DNA of 64,000 bases from Marinobacter sp. EhC06. GTDB lineage: Bacteria; Pseudomonadota; Gammaproteobacteria; Pseudomonadales; Oleiphilaceae. The position numbers and the translations under genes are program-made. Under the pieces are notes generated by a model that ran no database searches, was not told where the DNA came from, and was given only the letters and a program-made list of their open reading frames with translations. The DNA is taken from positions 184,154 to 248,153 of the forward strand of contig NZ_LXYO01000035.1 in assembly GCF_001650915.1 (NCBI RefSeq), read 5' to 3'. This document shows, one piece after another, positions 63,922 through 64,000 of this stretch. Positions within the stretch are counted from its first letter, which is position 1. Each line of letters begins with the position of its first letter.

Positions 63922-63949
63922 AGCCCCGGCAGCGATTGCTGTCGGGGCT
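63922..63949. terminator. Terminator of the 5S rRNA
   Basis: AGCCCCGGCAGC at 63922-63933 and GCTGTCGGGGCT at 63938-63949 pair with one mismatch or wobble around a GATT loop. A run of A on the plus-strand left gives a T run on the minus strand just after 5S. It ends the rRNA operon that enters from the right. Confidence 0.88.
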
Positions 63950-63960
63950 GTTTTATTTAG

Positions 63961-64000
63961 GAGCCTGACGATGACCTACTCTCACATGGGCAACGCCACA
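63961..64000 (-). rRNA. rrf: 5S ribosomal RNA, 3' end (partial)
   Basis: The reverse complement reads TGTGGCGTTGCCCATGTGAG, then AGTAGGTCATCGTCAGGC, the well-known 3' part of gammaproteobacterial 5S rRNA. About 40 bases are inside the window; the remainder and the rest of the rRNA operon lie beyond its right edge, transcribed toward the kinase genes. Confidence 0.9.

Overview
The window reads as a stretch of chromosome from a marine gammaproteobacterium, most likely Marinobacter or a close relative. This is inferred from gene order (dnaE-accA-tilS-pyrG-kdsA-eno-ftsB-ispDF-truD-surE-pcm-DUF368-nlpD-rpoS, and mrp/metG-rsxABCDGE-nth), protein composition and moderate GC content; no database search was possible. 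Nearly all of it is densely packed housekeeping sequence. I see no prophage, insertion sequence, integrase, tRNA gene or CRISPR array.

Layout: 1-132 is the 3' end of a forward gene. From 165 to 7358 lie a DUF1631 protein, nadC, yqcC-like, an orphan ParA-type ATPase, hda, a CDP-alcohol phosphatidyltransferase and a DUF2066 protein. The divergent purM-purN pair (7518-9241) is followed by a DUF3108 protein, then avtA, yjaG-like, dcd and mrp on the minus strand. metG, the complete rsxABCDGE electron-transport operon and nth occupy 14147-22419 on the plus strand. From 22482 to 40682 almost everything is on the minus strand: a chalcone-isomerase-like secreted protein, rpoS, nlpD, DUF368, pcm, surE, truD, ispF, ispD, ftsB, eno, kdsA, pyrG, tilS, accA and dnaE. 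From 40728 to 52151 there are a TlpA-like lipoprotein, arsC, wrbA, DUF2069, an orphan GspE-type ATPase, a DUF3080 lipoprotein, mtnC-mtnD-mtnB, an xdhC plus two-subunit molybdenum hydroxylase cluster, a tiny lipoprotein and a Smr protein.

From 52322 to 63702 is a plus-strand transport and signalling block: a cNMP/CBS/DUF294 protein, a DEDDh exonuclease, a short leader ORF, a DUF4212 plus sodium:solute symporter pair, a small membrane protein, and three translationally coupled signalling genes (an SLC5-type hybrid kinase, a receiver-TPR protein and a compact histidine kinase). The gene set resembles acetate or short-chain carboxylate transporters with their CrbS/MxtR-type sensors. The window ends in the 3' end of a minus-strand 5S rRNA, with a second 5S tail fragment and two terminators behind it.

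The most unusual non-coding signal is a pair of structured repeats at 12712-12805 and 32064-32171. They share a 54-nt core (47 of 54 identical) that contains two 5-bp hairpins with TCC(A/C) loops. Each core is clamped by a long, perfect inverted repeat (20 bp and 27 bp) whose sequence differs between the copies.
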